Origin: Volvox africanus
Taxonomy: Eukaryota > Chlorophyta > Chlorophyceae > Chlamydomonadales > Volvocaceae
NCBI GenBank assembly: GCA_030268105.1
Contig: BSDZ01000005.1
Location: forward strand, 1-64,000
Direction: 5' to 3'
Length of the DNA stretch: 64,000 nucleotides
Part shown: in pieces, positions 9,569 through 21,520 of the stretch
Layout: every line of letters starts with the position of its first letter
Position numbering within the stretch: the first letter of the stretch is position 1
Translations under genes and position numbers: made by a program
The notes under the pieces: generated by a model
The model's input: only the letters and a program-made list of their open reading frames with translations
Told to the model about the DNA's origin: nothing
Databases searched by the model: none

Positions 9569-10597
9569 GTAACATCATCGTACCATAGTGCCCACTTACA
9601 TCCCAGTCCCCCGTCCACGCACCCTTCCCCAGCACGCCACGCCCACTGCGCGGCATGCCACCCCACCCTCCCTTGCACAGCACGCCTCTCACGCTTCCAC
9701 CACCGCACGCCGCCCCCGCCCCTTTCCACGCCAGTGATCCCCGCCCCCTTTTCCCGCCTCCCTCCCCTCCATCATATCCCCGTGGTGTTCTCATCCCGTG
9801 GTCAATCTCATATCTCATCCCTTGTCGCTGTCGCCATCACCATCATCATCGCCGGCCCCCTCTCCCTCCCCCTCCTTGTCTCGCCATCACCATGTCACTG
9901 CGACCGTCCCCCTCCAGTCGCATTATAGCCGTCTCCCTCCCCGTTGCTGTCCAACTCCCCGTCCACGTCGCCTAAAACACAATTTCCCATTTTTTTAATT
10001 ATAACAGTATAGGAATGATCCAAACGTTCTTATTCCAACAATGGAAATCTGAAAATATTTTTAAAGACATATATAATTCCTTGATGAAAACCTGCATAAT
10101 GTTTAATTATAAAATTGTAAAAGTATAACCCTACATCATTCCGTCATCCCCCTCCCCCCTCCCTGTTGCCACCCCCATGCTGTCACATTGTCCCCCTCTC
10201 CATCGAAATTATTGCCGTCATATCCGCTGTCAACGTAACGCTCTCCCCCTCCCCCTCCCTGTCGCCGTAGCCATCACTGTAGCAGTCCCCGTCCCCGTCA
10301 CCATCCCTCCCTGTCAGCGTTACCATAATTGCCGTCCCCGTCACTGTCAATGGCCGCGTCGCCATTGCCGTGCCCTTTTTCCCCGCACGCCGCTTGAGAC
10401 CCCTTCCCCCACACACCGCCCCCATACCCCGCACGCTATACCCACGACCGCCCACGACCGCCTCCCCTGTTTCCCTCGCAGACCGCCCCTTTCCCCCTCC
10501 GCACCCGCCCCGGGCCCCGTCAAGCCTCGCCTGTCCCCGTCCCTCTCCTTGTCCCCCGTTTGGCCATACCTGCGTCTGTTGCCAGCACACATTGCAG

Positions 10598-10711
10598 ATT
10601 GCCCCATATGCACCTGCATAGGCGCCAAGATGGGGACAACAAAAGCATATGCCACACGTCAGGCATCTTACAACATGCAAAACCCCGTTACATTACCCCC
10701 CTGCTGTTACG
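10598..10711 (+). CDS. Exon-like block A, second copy
   Basis: Copy of 9221-9334 at an offset of 1377 bases. The splice-like ends are kept, and one visible residue change (TRQAS for TRLAS) keeps the frame open. Confidence 0.22.
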
Positions 10712-10859
10712 GTAAGAACCCCTGCCCACGCGCTCCGCCCCTTTCCCCTTTTTGGGCCCCTCCCCAGTCCCCGTCCCCTTGCCCTCTCCCCGCCCCTCTC
10801 CCCGTCCCCCGTTCGGCCCTACTACCTGCGTGTGTTTTTACCAACAGCGCACATTGCAG

Positions 10860-10945
10860 ATTGTTCCAATGCACCTGCATGCGCCAAGATGGGGGCACCA
10901 AAAGCACGTTCCAAACGTCACGCATTTTAGAGCACGCCAAAACAG
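10860..10945 (+). CDS. Exon-like block B, second copy
   Basis: Copy of 9483-9568 at an offset of 1377 bases, with an identical translation over the block and both splice-like ends retained. Confidence 0.22.
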
Positions 10946-11056
10946 GTAACATCATCGTACCATAGTGCCCACTTACATCCCAGTCCCCCGTCCACGCACC
11001 CTTCCCCAGCACGCCACGCCCACTGCGCGGCATGCCATCCCACCCTCCCTTGCACA

Positions 11057-11718
11057 TCTTACATGGAGCTTATTTATTACTTACCGGCAGTGTATTATAA
11101 AGCGATCCCTCGCATTCTTTAGTTCAAGTATCATGCCCCTGCAGGTGCGCACGAGTCGTGGCCAGCGCACGTGACAGCTTTCCAACGCACATGGTGGCTC
11201 CAGTGCACGTGCAAGCTTAAGCGCGTACACGCCCCTTCAGGCGCCACGGCCCCATTTCCACAGCGCCAAGGAGTCGTGCCCGCCGCCATCAGAACAATGT
11301 GAGGCGCGCTTGCAGAGCCACGAGCAGATCAAGGTCAGAAGAAACACGGAAGGAAAAACAAAGCAAAAATCTTAAGTAGCATTCGCTAAAAGACCAAGCA
11401 CTTGATGCCCAGTTCTTTATTGTTCCGGAAACCTAATAATTATCCTACCAATACAAGATTCTTACAAAACTCTTATAACAGTGAATAATACGCGTATTTG
11501 CATCGAAATGTTTAGTCGAAAGCATAGGCAGTACACTGCCCATTGGACAACAGATTGATACTGCTGTCAAACGTATTTGCAAAGCCATAAACATACATAC
11601 ATATATATAATGTGTTTTATATTTGCAGGGGGCGTCATCGATCTTGTTACTAACAATTGTTTGGGTCCTTTGGCGGTTAGGAAAACAGGTTTCGAGGGCA
11701 GACGGGTGGACTACTCCA
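11057..11718. other. Spacer before the internal satellite array
   Basis: Unique sequence. The first part is rich in GCGCACG and GTGCACGTG motifs, the second part is AT-rich. An acceptor-like TTTATATTTGCAG lies near 11630, just before the array. No gene is recognised. Confidence 0.5.
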
Positions 11719-14700
11719 GGCCTTGTGAGCGCTCTGAGCGTGTTATAGGCTCAAAAAAATCATCATTCGTGTCCTTAGCCAATACAGATCATTATAAATA
11801 TTATTGTTTCGTGGTTCTTGTTGGCAATCGTATGCAAGGGGTTTATAGGTGTGGTACGGATTCCCACACATTGGCTCAGCCCTTGTGAGCGCTCTGAGCG
11901 TGTTATAGTCTCAAAAAAATCATCATTCGTGTCCTTAGGCAATACAGATCATTACCAATATTATTGTTTTGTGGTTCTTGTTGGCAATCGTATGCAAGGG
12001 GTTTATAGGTGTGGTACGGATTCTCACACATTGGCCCAGCCCTTGTGAGCGCTCTGAGCGTGTTATAGTCTCAAAAAAATCATCATTCGTGTCCTTAGGC
12101 AATACAGATCATTATCAATATTATTGTTTCGTGGTTCTTGTTGGCAATCGTATGCAAGGGGTTTATAGGTGTGGTACGGATTCTCACACATTGGCCCAGC
12201 CCTTGTGAGCGCTCTGAGCGTGTTATAGTCTCAAAAAAATCATCATTCGTGTCCTTAGGCAATACAGATCATTACCAATATTACTGTTTCGTGGTTCTTG
12301 TTGGCAATCGTATGCAAGGGGTTTATAGGTGTGGTACGGATTCTCACACATTGGCCCAGCCCTTGTGAGCGCTCTGAGCGTGTTATAGTCTCAAAAAAAT
12401 CATCATTCGTGTCCTTAGGCAATACAGATCATTACCAATATTACTGTTTCGTGGTTCTTGTTGGCAATCGTATGCAAGGGGTTTATAGGTGTGGTACGGA
12501 TTCTCACACATTGGCCCAGCCCTTGTGAGCGCTCTGAGCGTGTTATGGTCTCAAAAAAATCATCATTCGTGTCCTTAGGCAATACAGATCATTATCAATA
12601 TTATTGTTTCGTGGTTCTTGTTGGCAATCGTATGCAAGGGGTTTATAGGTGTGGTACAGATTCTCACACATTGGCCCAGCCCTTGTGAGCGCTCTGAGCG
12701 TGTTATAGTCTCAAAAAAATCATCATTCGTGTCCTTAGGCAATACAGATCATTACCAATATTATTGTTTCGTGGTTCTTGTTGGCAATCGTATGCAAGGG
12801 GTTTATAGGTGTGGTACGGATTCTCACACATTGGCCCAGCCCTTGTGAGCGCTCTGAGCGTGTTATAGTCTCAAAAAAGTCATCATTCGTGTCCTTAGGC
12901 AATACAGATCATTACCAATATTACTGTTTCGTGGTTCTTGTTGGCAATCGTATGCAAGGGGTTTATAGGTGTGGTACGGATTCTCACACATTGGCTCAGC
13001 CCTTGTGAGCGCTCTGAGCGTGTTATAGTCTCAAAAAAATCATCATTCGTGTCCTTAGGCAATACAGATCATTACCAATATTATTGTTTCGTGGTTCTTG
13101 TTGGCAATCGTATGCAAGGGGTTTATAGGTGTGGTACGGATTCTCACACATTGGCCCAGCCCTTGTGAGCGCTCTGAGCGTGTTATAGTCTCAAAAAAAT
13201 CATCATTCGTGTCCTTAGGCAATACAGATCATTACCAATATTACTGTTTCGTGGTTCTTGTTGGCAATCGTATGCAAGGGGTTTATAGGTGTGGTACGGA
13301 TTCTCACACATTGGCTCAGCCCTTGTGAGCGCTCTGAGCGTGTTATAGTCTCAAAAAAATCATCATTCGTGTCCTTAGGTAATACAGATCATTATCAATA
13401 TTATTGTTTCGTGGTTCTTGTTGGCAATCGTATGCAAGGGGTTTATAGGTGTGGTACGGATTCTCACACATTGGCCCAGCCCTTGTGAGCGCTCTGAGCG
13501 TGTTATGGTCTCAAAAAAATCATCATTCGTGTCCTTAGGCAATACAGTTTATTATCAATATTATTGTTTCGTGGTTCTTGTTGGCAATCGTATGCAGGGG
13601 GTTTATAGGTGTGGTACGGATTCTCACACATTGGCTCAGCCCTTGTGAGCGCTCTGAGCGTGTTATAGTCTCAAAAAAATCATCATTCGTGTCCTTAGGC
13701 AATACAGATCATTATCAATATTATTGTTTCGTGGTTCTTGTTGGCAATCGTATGCAAGGGGTTTATAGGTGTGGTACGGATTCTCACACATTGGCCCAGC
13801 CCTTGTGAGCGCTCTGAGCGTGTTATAGTCTCAAAAAAAGCATCATTCGTGTCCTTAGACAATACAGATCATTATCAATATTATTGTTTCGTGGTTCTTG
13901 TTGGCAATCGTATGCAAGGGGTTTATAGGTGTGGTACGGATTCTCACACATTGGCTCAGCCCTTGTGAGCGCTCTGAGCGTGTTATAGTCTCAAAAAAAT
14001 CATCATTCGTGTCCTTAGACAATACAGATAATTACCAATATTATTGTTTCGTGGTTCTTGTTGGCAATCGTATGCAAGGGGTTTATAGGTGTGGTACGGA
14101 TTCCCACACATTGGCCCAGCCCTTGTGAGCGCTCTGAGCGTGTTATAGTCTCAAAAAAGTCATCATTCGTGTCCTTAGGCAATACAGATCATTATCAATA
14201 TTATTGTTTCGTGGTTCTTGTTGGCAATCGTATGCAAGGGGTTTATAGGTGTGGTACGGATTCTCACACATTGGCCCAGCCCTTGTGAGCGCTCTGAGCG
14301 TGTTATAGTCTCAAAAAAATCATCATTCGTGTCCTTAGGCAATACAGATCATTACCAATATTATTGTTTCGTGGTTCTTGTTGGCAATCGTATGCAAGGG
14401 GTTTATAGGTGTGGTACGGATTCTCACACATTGGCTCAGCCCTTGTGAGCGCTCTGAGCGTGTTATAGTCTCAAAAAATCATCATTCGTGTCCTTAGACA
14501 ATACAGATAATTATCAATATTATTGTTTCGTGGTTCTTGTTGGCAATCGTATGCAAGGGGTTTATAGGTGTGGTACGGATTCCCACACATTGGCCCAGCC
14601 CTTGTGAGCGCTCTGAGCGTGTTATAGTCTCAAAAAAGTCATCATTCGTGTCCTTAGGCAATTCAGATCATTATCAATATTACTGTTTCGCGGTTCTTGT

Positions 14701-14785
14701 TGGCAATCGTATGCAAGGGGTTTATAGGTTTATCAATATTATTGTTTCGTGGTTCTTGTTGGCGATCGGATCCAAAGGGTGTATA
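11719..14785 (+). repeat. 160-bp satellite array, internal (about 19 units)
   Basis: Head-to-tail 160-bp units of the same family and orientation as the 27-64 kb array. Units start near TTGGCAATCGTATGCAAGG and differ at a few sites (GGCC/GGCT, ATTATC/ATTACC, GGTC/AGTC). One unit near 14470 has lost one A from its poly-A run, shifting the phase by one base. The last unit is truncated and diverged (GGCGATCGGATCCAAAGGG). The 76-residue frames spanning each unit are by-products. Confidence 0.97.
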
Positions 14786-15086
14786 CCTTGTCGCCGTAGT
14801 GTATAGGGGATGCACAGACCACAGCAGTGCTGATAGTAACAGTTGCAACTATGGTCAGAATGGTTACAGATTACAGTTCCTCCCCCTCCAGCGTCTCCAC
14901 CGCCTCCACCGCCAGCGCCTTTTTTCTTCCATTCCAGATGCTTCACGCCTCAGTTCCAGCACCTCTTGTGCCTTTGCCGCTCTTTAACTGTGCCTCCTCT
15001 TCCGCCCCCTTCTCCTTTTCCTGCCCTCATGTCTCGAAACAGTATGCCACCGACAACACCACAGACAGCGACTCTAATGCAATAAG
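14786..15086 (+). other. Exon-like block between satellite and minisatellite
   Basis: About 300 bases of non-repetitive, C-rich sequence ending in AATAAG/GTATGTG, a good donor, where the G/T minisatellite begins. One frame is Ser-rich and open through the donor (SSPSSVSTASTASAFF, then TDNTTDSDSNAIR). It may be an exon whose intron is the minisatellite. No family is recognised. Confidence 0.3.
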
Positions 15087-18000
15087 GTATGTGTTCTGTG
15101 TGATCGTATATGTGGTGTGTGTAGCTGTGTGTCGTGTGTTGTGCCGGGTCGTCTGATTCGTGCCCTGTGTCGTGTGTGTTTTCCAATGTGGTGTGCGGAG
15201 CTGTGTGTCGTGTGAAGTACGGGGTTGTGTGGCTCGTGCCCTGTGTCGTGTGTGTTTTTGTATGAGGTGTGTGGAGCTGTGTGACGTTTGTTGTGCGGGG
15301 TCCTGTGGTTCGTGCCCTGTGTCGTGTGTGGTTTCCTATGTGGTGTGCGGAGCTGTATGTCGTGTGAAGTACGGGGTTGTGTGATTCGTGCCCTGTGTCG
15401 TGTGTGTTTTCGTTGTTGGTGTGCTGAGCTGTGGGTTGTGTGTGCTGCGGGGTCGTGTGGTTCGTGCCCTGTGTCGTGTGTGTTTTCGTATGTGGTGTGT
15501 GAGCTGTGTGTCGTGTGTGGTGCGGGGTCGTGTGGTTCGTGCCCCTTGTTGTGTGCGTTGTCGTATGCGGCATGTGGAGCTGTGTGTCGTGTGTGGTACG
15601 GGGTCGTGCGATTCGTGCCCTGTGTCGTGTGTGTTTTCGTATGTGGTGTGTGGAGCTGTGTGTTGTGTCGTGTGTGGTACGGGGTCGTGCGATTCGTGCC
15701 CTGTGTCGTGTGTGTTTTCGTATGTGGTGTGTGGAGCTGTATGTCGTGTGAAGTACGGGGTCGTGTGGTTCGTGCCCTGTGTCGTGTGTGTTTTCGTATG
15801 TGGTGTGTGGAGCTGTGTGTCGTGTGTGGTGCGGGGTCGGGTGGTTCGTGCCCTATGTTGTGTGCGTTGTCGTATGCGGCATGTGGAGCTGTGTTTCGTG
15901 TGTGGTACGGGGTCGTGTGGTTCGTGCCCTGTGTCTTGTGTGTTTCCGTATGTGGTGTGTGGAGCTGTGTGTCGTGTGTGGTGCGGGGTCATGTGGTTCG
16001 TGCCCTGTGTTGTGTGCGTTGTCGTATGCAGTATGTGGAGCTGTGTGTCGTGTCGTGTGTGGTACGGGGTCGTGCGATTCGTGCCCTGTGTCGTGTGTGT
16101 TTTCGTATGTGGTGTGTGGAGCTGTATGTCGTGTGAAGTACGGGGTCGTGTGGTTCGTGCCCTGTGTCGTGTGTGTTTTCGTATGTGGTGTGTGGAGCTG
16201 TGTGTCGTGTGTGGTGCGGGGTCGTGTGGTTCGTGCCCTATGTTGTGTGCGTGGTCGTATGCGGCATGTGGAGCTGTGTTTCGTGTGTGGTACGGGGTCG
16301 TGTGGTTCGTGCCCTGTGTCTTGTGTGTTTTCGTATGTGGTGTGTGGAGCTGTGTGTCGTGTGTGGTGCGGGGTCATGTGGTTCGTGCCCTGTGTTGTGT
16401 GCGTTGTCGTATGCGGTATGTGGAGCTGTGTGTCGTGTCGTGTGTGGTACGGGGTCGTTCGATTCGTGCCCTGTGTCGTGTGTGTTTTCGTATGTGGTGT
16501 GTGGAGCTGTGTGTCGTGTCGTGTGTGGTACGGGGTCGTGCGATTCGTGCCCTGTGTCGTGTGTGTTTTCGTATGTGGTGTGTGGAGCTGTGTGTCGTGT
16601 CGTGTGTGATACGGGGTCGTGCGATTCGTGCCCTGTGTCGTGTGTGTTTTCGTATGTGGTGTGTGGAGCTGTGTGTCGTGTGTGGTGCGGGGTCGTGTGG
16701 TTCGTGCCCTGTGTTGTGTGCGTTGTCGTATGCAGTATGTGGAGCTGTGTGTCGTGTCATGTGTCGTACGGGGTTGTGTGATTCGTGCCCTGTGTCGTGT
16801 GTGTTTTCGTATGTGGTGTGTGGAGCTGTGTGTCGTGTGTGGTGCGGGGTCGTGTGGTTCGTGCCCTATGTTGTGTGCGTGGTCGTATGCGGTATGTGGA
16901 GCTGTGTTTCATGTGTGGTACGTGGTCGTGTGGTTCGTGCCCTGTGTCGTGTGTGTTTTCGTATGTGGTGTGTGGAACCGTGTGTCGTGTGTGGTGCGGG
17001 GCCTTTTGGTTTGTGCCCTGTCTCTTGTGTGTTTTCGTATGCGGTGTGTTGAACCGTGCGTCGTGTGTGGTGCGGGGTCGTGTGGTTCGTGCTCTGTGTT
17101 GTGTGCGTTGTCGTATGCGGTATGTGGAGCTGTGTGTCGTGTCGTGTGTGGTACGGGGTCGTGCGATTCGTGCCCTGTGTCGTGTGTGTTTTCGTATGTG
17201 GTGTGTGGAGCTGTATGTCGTGTGAAGTACGGGGTCGTGTGGTTCGTGCCCTTTGTCGTGTGTGTTTTCGTATGTGGTGTGTGGAGCTGTGTGTCGTGTG
17301 TGGTGCGGGGTAGGGTGGTTCGTGCCCTATGTTGTGTGCGTGGTCGTATGCGGCATGTGGAGCTGTGTTTCGTGTGTGGTACGGGGTCGTGTGGTTCGTG
17401 CCCTGTGTCTTGTGTGTTTTCGTATGTGGTGTGTGGAGCTGTGTGTCGTGTGTGGTGCGGGGTCATGTGGTTCGTGCCCTGTGTTGTGTGCATTGTCGTA
17501 TGCGGTATGTGGAGCTGTGTGTCCTGTCGTGTGTGGTGCGGGGTCATGTGGTTCGTGCCCTGTGTTGTGTGCGTTGTCGTATGCGGTATGTGGAGCTGTG
17601 TGTCGTGTCGTGTGTGGTACGGGGTCGTGCGATTCGTGCCCTGTGTCGTGTGTGTTTTCGTATGTGGTGTGTGGAGCTGTGTATCGTGTGTGGTGCGGGG
17701 TCGTGTGGTTCGTGCCCTGTGTCGTGTGTGTTTTCGTATGTGGTGTGTGGAGCTGTGTGTCGTGTGTGGTGCGGGGTCGGGTGGTTCGTGCCCTATGTTG
17801 TGTGCGTTGTCGTATGCGGCATGTGGAGCTGTGTTTCGTGTGTGGTACGGGGTCGTGTGGTTCGTGCCCTGTGTCGTGTGTGTTTTCGTATGTGGTGTGT
17901 GGAGCTGTGTGTCGTGTCGTGTGTGGTACGGGGTCGTGCGATTCGTGCCCTGTGTCGTGTGTGTTTTCGTATGTGGTGTGTGGAGCTGTGTGTCGTGTCG

Positions 18001-20235
18001 TGTGTGATACGGGGTCGTGCGATTCGTGCCCTATGTCGTGTTTGTTTTCGTATGTGGTGTGTGGAGCTGTGTGTCGTGTGTGGTGCGGGGTCGTGTGGTT
18101 CGTGCCCTTTGTTGTGTGCGTTGTTGTATGCAGTATGTGGAGCTGTGTGTCGTGTCATGTGTCGTACGGGGTTGTGTAATTCGTGCCCTGTGTCGTGTGC
18201 GTTGTCGTATGTGGTGTGTGGAGCTGTATGTCGTGTGAAGTACGGGGTCGTGTGGTTCGTGCCCTGTCTCGTGTGTGTTTTCGTATGTGGTGTGTGGAGC
18301 TGTGTGTCGTGTGTGGTGCGGGGTCGTGTGGTTCGTGCCCTATGTTGTGTGCGTGGTCGTATGCGGTATGTGGAGCTGTGTTTCATGTGTGGTACGTGGT
18401 CGTGTGGTTCGTGCCCTGTGTCGTGTGTGTTTTCGTATGTGGTGTGTGGAACCGTGTGTCGTGTGTGGTGCGGGGCCTTTTGGTTTGTGCCCTGTCTCTT
18501 GTGTGTTTTCGTATGCGGTGTGTTGAACCGTGCGTCGTGTGTGGTGCGGGGTCGTGTGGTTCGTGCTCTGTGTTGTGTGCGTTGTCGTATGCGGTATGTG
18601 GAGCTGTGTGTCGTGTCGTGTGTGGTACGGGGTCGTGCGATTCGTGCCCTGTGTCGTGTGTGTTTTCGTATGTGGTGTGTGGAGCTGTATGTCGTGTGAA
18701 GTACGGGGTCGTGTGGTTCGTGCCCTGTGTCGTGTGTGTTTTCGTATGTGGTGTGTGGAGCTGTGTGTCGTGTGTGGTGCGGGGTCGGGTGGTTCGTGCC
18801 CTATGTTGTGTGCGTGGTCGTATGCGGCATGTGGAGCTGTGTGTCGTGTCATGTGTCGTACGGGGTTGTGTGATTCGTGCCCTGTGTCGTGTGTGTTTTC
18901 GTATGTGGTGTGTGGAGCTGTGTGTCGTGTGTGGTGCGGGGTCGTGTGGTTCGTGCCCTATGTTGTGTGCGTGGTCGTATGCGGTATGTGGAGCTGTGTT
19001 TCATGTGTGGTACGTGGTCGTGTGGTTCGTGCCCTGTGTCGTGTGTGTTTTCGTATGTGGTGTGTGGAACCGTGTGTCGTGTGTGGTGCGGGGCCTTTTG
19101 GTTTGTGCCCTGTCTCTTGTGTGTTTTCGTATGCGGTGTGTTGAACCGTGCGTCGTGTGTGGTGCGGGGTCGTGTGGTTCGTGCTCTGTGTTGTGTGCGT
19201 TGTCGTATGCGGTATGTGGAGCTGTGTGTCGTGTCGTGTGTGGTACGGGGTCGTGCGATTCGTGCCCTGTGTCGTGTGTGTTTTCGTATGTGGTGTGTGG
19301 AGCTGTATGTCGTGTGAAGTACGGGGTCGTGTGGTTCGTGCCCTGTGTCGTGTGTGTTTTCGTATGTGGTGTGTGGAGCTGTGTGTCGTGTGTGGTGCGG
19401 GGTCATGTGGTTCGTGCCCTATGTTGTGTGCGTGGTCGTATGCGGCATGTGGAGCTGTGTTTCGTGTGTGGTACGGGGTCGTGTGGTTCGTGCCCTGTGT
19501 CTTGTGTGTTTTCGTATGTGGTGTGTGGAGCTGTGTGTCGTGTGTGGTGCGGGGTCATGTGGTTCGTGCCCTGTGTTGTGTGCATTGTCGTATGCGGTAT
19601 GTGGAGCTGTGTGTCCTGTCGTGTGTGGTGCGGGGTCATGTGGTTCGTGCCCTGTGTTGTGTGCGTTGTCGTGTGCGGTATGTGGAGCTGTGTGTCGTGT
19701 CGTGTGTGGTACGGGGTCGTGCGATTCGTGCCCTGTGTCGTGTGTGTTTTCGTATGTGGTGTGTGGAGCTGTGTATCGTGTGTGGTGCGGGGTCGTGTGG
19801 TTCGTGCCCTGTGTCGTGTGTGTTTTCGTATGTGGTGTGTGAGCTGTGTGTCGTGTGTGGTGCGGGGTCGTGTGGTTCGTGCCCTATGTTGTGTGCGTTG
19901 TCGTATGCGGCATGTGGAGCTGTGTTTCGTGTGTGGTACGGGGTCGTGTGGTTCGTGCCCTGTGTCTTGTGTGTTTTCGTATGTGGTGTGTGGAGCTGTG
20001 TATCGTGTGTGGTGCGGGGTTGTGTGGTTCGTGCCCTGTGTCGTGTGTGTTTTCGTATGTGGTGTGTGGAACCGTGTGTCGTGTGTGGTGCGGGGCCTTT
20101 TGGTTTGTGCCCTGTCTCTTGTGTGTTTTCGTATGTGGTGTGTGGAGGGTCGTGTCGTGTGTAGTGCGGGGTCGTGTGGTTCGTGCCCTGTGTCTTGTGT
20201 GGGGTTGTATGTGGTGTGTGGAGCTGTGTGACGTG
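15087..20235 (+). repeat. G/T-rich minisatellite, 76- and 81-bp units (about 67 units)
   Basis: Tandem units around ATGTGGTGTGTGGAGCTGTG and GGGGTCGTGTGGTTCGTGCC. Basic spacing is 76 bp, with 81-bp units that carry an extra CGTGT. The plus strand is almost only G, T and a few C, so stop codons are rare, producing frames of up to 682 codons rich in Cys, Val, Trp and Arg. Larger blocks are duplicated at offsets of 618, 1474 and 2092 bases. I treat all these frames as non-coding. Confidence 0.95.
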
Positions 20236-20550
20236 ACGTGACGTTCGTGCCCTGTGTTGTTTGTCTTTGCGTATTACCGATGGCCCGGGGGAGGGAGTAC
20301 TGCGGGGATTATCTTATGGCGGGGGAGGGGACTGCGTGGTACGGTGGGGCGGGGGTTGGTGGGGTGGGAGTACTGCAGGGGGTATGGGGGAAGACATGTG
20401 CGGGGTATAGTTAGGAGTACAGGGTGTGGAGAGGGTAAAACATACATAAAAAATAAAAAGAAAAATACTTGCCTGGCGTGGAATAGAAAAGAAAAAGTTA
20501 TTATATGTGTTGGTGGGCACGTTTTTGTGCGGGTCTGGGTTGGGGCATGG

Positions 20551-20580
20551 CGGGGTATACGGCGGGGTATACGGCGGGGT
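20551..20580. repeat. 12-bp tandem repeat
   Basis: CGGGGTATACGG occurs twice and a third partial copy follows. The nearby CCGTATACC is its near inverse, so a small foldback is possible. Confidence 0.8.
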
Positions 20581-20847
20581 TTAGCCGTATACCGTACACC
20601 TTGTCGCGATTGCGGCCCACATGAAGTTCTCTTACTAGTCTTTTTGCACATTCGCTGCAATTGTCAGATATTTATGTTATGGTATATAGCACACATTTTA
20701 TCACTAATTGTAGGATTTTGTTGTCACGCCGCCATCTTTTGTGCCGCCGCAACAAAGTGCCACCCACAAGTAAGTCAAGCATTAGACATCCTCATTCTTA
20801 CTCATATATTGTTAACAAAATCGTTGAATGCTAAATTGCCGCCGCAG

Positions 20848-20944
20848 GAAAAGCTTCGTGTATTGGTGCGTCGCCATGGAGAGCATCAGAGGCGTCACGT
20901 CTCTGACGAGACGGCGAAATCGGTCTCTACACTGCGTCGACAAG
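20848..20944 (+). CDS. Exon-like block, 97 bases
   Basis: Bounded by GCCGCCGCAG and by ACAAG/GTAAAA. It is open in a basic frame (EKLRVLVRRHGEHQRRH, then SDETAKSVSTLRRQ). Other exons of the same gene cannot be identified, so this is only a candidate. Confidence 0.25.
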
Positions 20945-21429
20945 GTAAAAGTGGGACACAGTGGATGTAGTGATGCGTGAAGGGACTGGGTCGACGTGGT
21001 GGCGTTGTGTTGTGGCGGCGCACTGGGATTGAGAATGGCGGCGGGACTCATAGCTATACGGGCTGCATGTAAAAAGAGGATCTAATAGTATTATGATGAT
21101 GACAATAGTATGATAATCTATCCAATGAACAAATCTCTGTGCGTTTCCCTTGGGGCTGCTGCTACCCTGTTCCTCTGCTCGCTCCTTTAGGAATTCACCT
21201 CATTTAAGCCGCCATGGGCTTAACTTGGAAAGGGCTTCTGGTGGTAGTAGTATATTTACCGCTCCGTCCGTCGTAGCAACGCTGTTGTGGTTGCAGCTTC
21301 AGCCCACAGCTCTGATGCCTCGCCTGAAGGGATTTCTGGTGAGGAGGGGAGAGTGGCACGTAGGCGTGTGGGGTGTGTGGAGGGATCGGAGGATGGACGC
21401 AGGGAGGCTGACGCAGGGAGGCTGACGCA

Positions 21430-21520
21430 GTGGTGGTGGTGGTGGTCGTGGTGGTCGTCTTCGTCTCCTGTGTCTTCTTCTTCGACGTGGTGGTCGTCAT
21501 TGTGGTGGTGGTGGTGGTGG
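21430..21520. repeat. GTG/GTC-rich microsatellite
   Basis: GTGGTGGTGGTGG blocks interrupted by TCGTCTTCGTCTCC-type sequence. The minus strand translates to a Thr-rich run. Confidence 0.85.

Larger units (their letters stand above)
7926..9680 (+). repeat. C-rich tandem segmental duplication, copy 1
   Basis: This segment recurs at 9820-11056. Offsets are 1893-1894 bases up to about 8484 and 1377 bases from about 8997 on, so copy 2 lacks 516 bases that copy 1 has (about 8485-8996). The segment mixes degenerate CCGTCACC repeats, a 130-bp AT-rich island, a CGCACGC-rich stretch and two exon-like blocks. The long frames on both strands are Pro/Arg-rich or Gly/Arg-rich consequences of base composition. 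Confidence 0.92.
9820..11056 (+). repeat. C-rich tandem segmental duplication, copy 2 (internal deletion)
   Basis: Matches copy 1 from CCTTGTCGCTGTCGCC to CCACCCTCCCTTGCACA with few substitutions. The deletion joins GCCATTGCCGTGCCC directly to CTTTTTCCCCGCACG, and a short GCCC is shared at both deletion ends. About 140 bases of C-rich sequence (9681-9819) separate the copies. Confidence 0.92.

Noticed and set aside
8290..9818. Pro/Arg- and Gly/Arg-rich frames of 160-340 codons on both strands
   Set aside because: Extreme C/G strand bias leaves several frames open together. The translations are low-complexity and change frame across the duplicated copies.
15087..20231. Very long open frames (up to 682 codons) rich in Cys, Val, Trp and Arg
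   Set aside because: They follow from a G/T-only tandem repeat that rarely contains stops. Several frames and the opposite strand are open at once, and frames change with each 76-bp unit.
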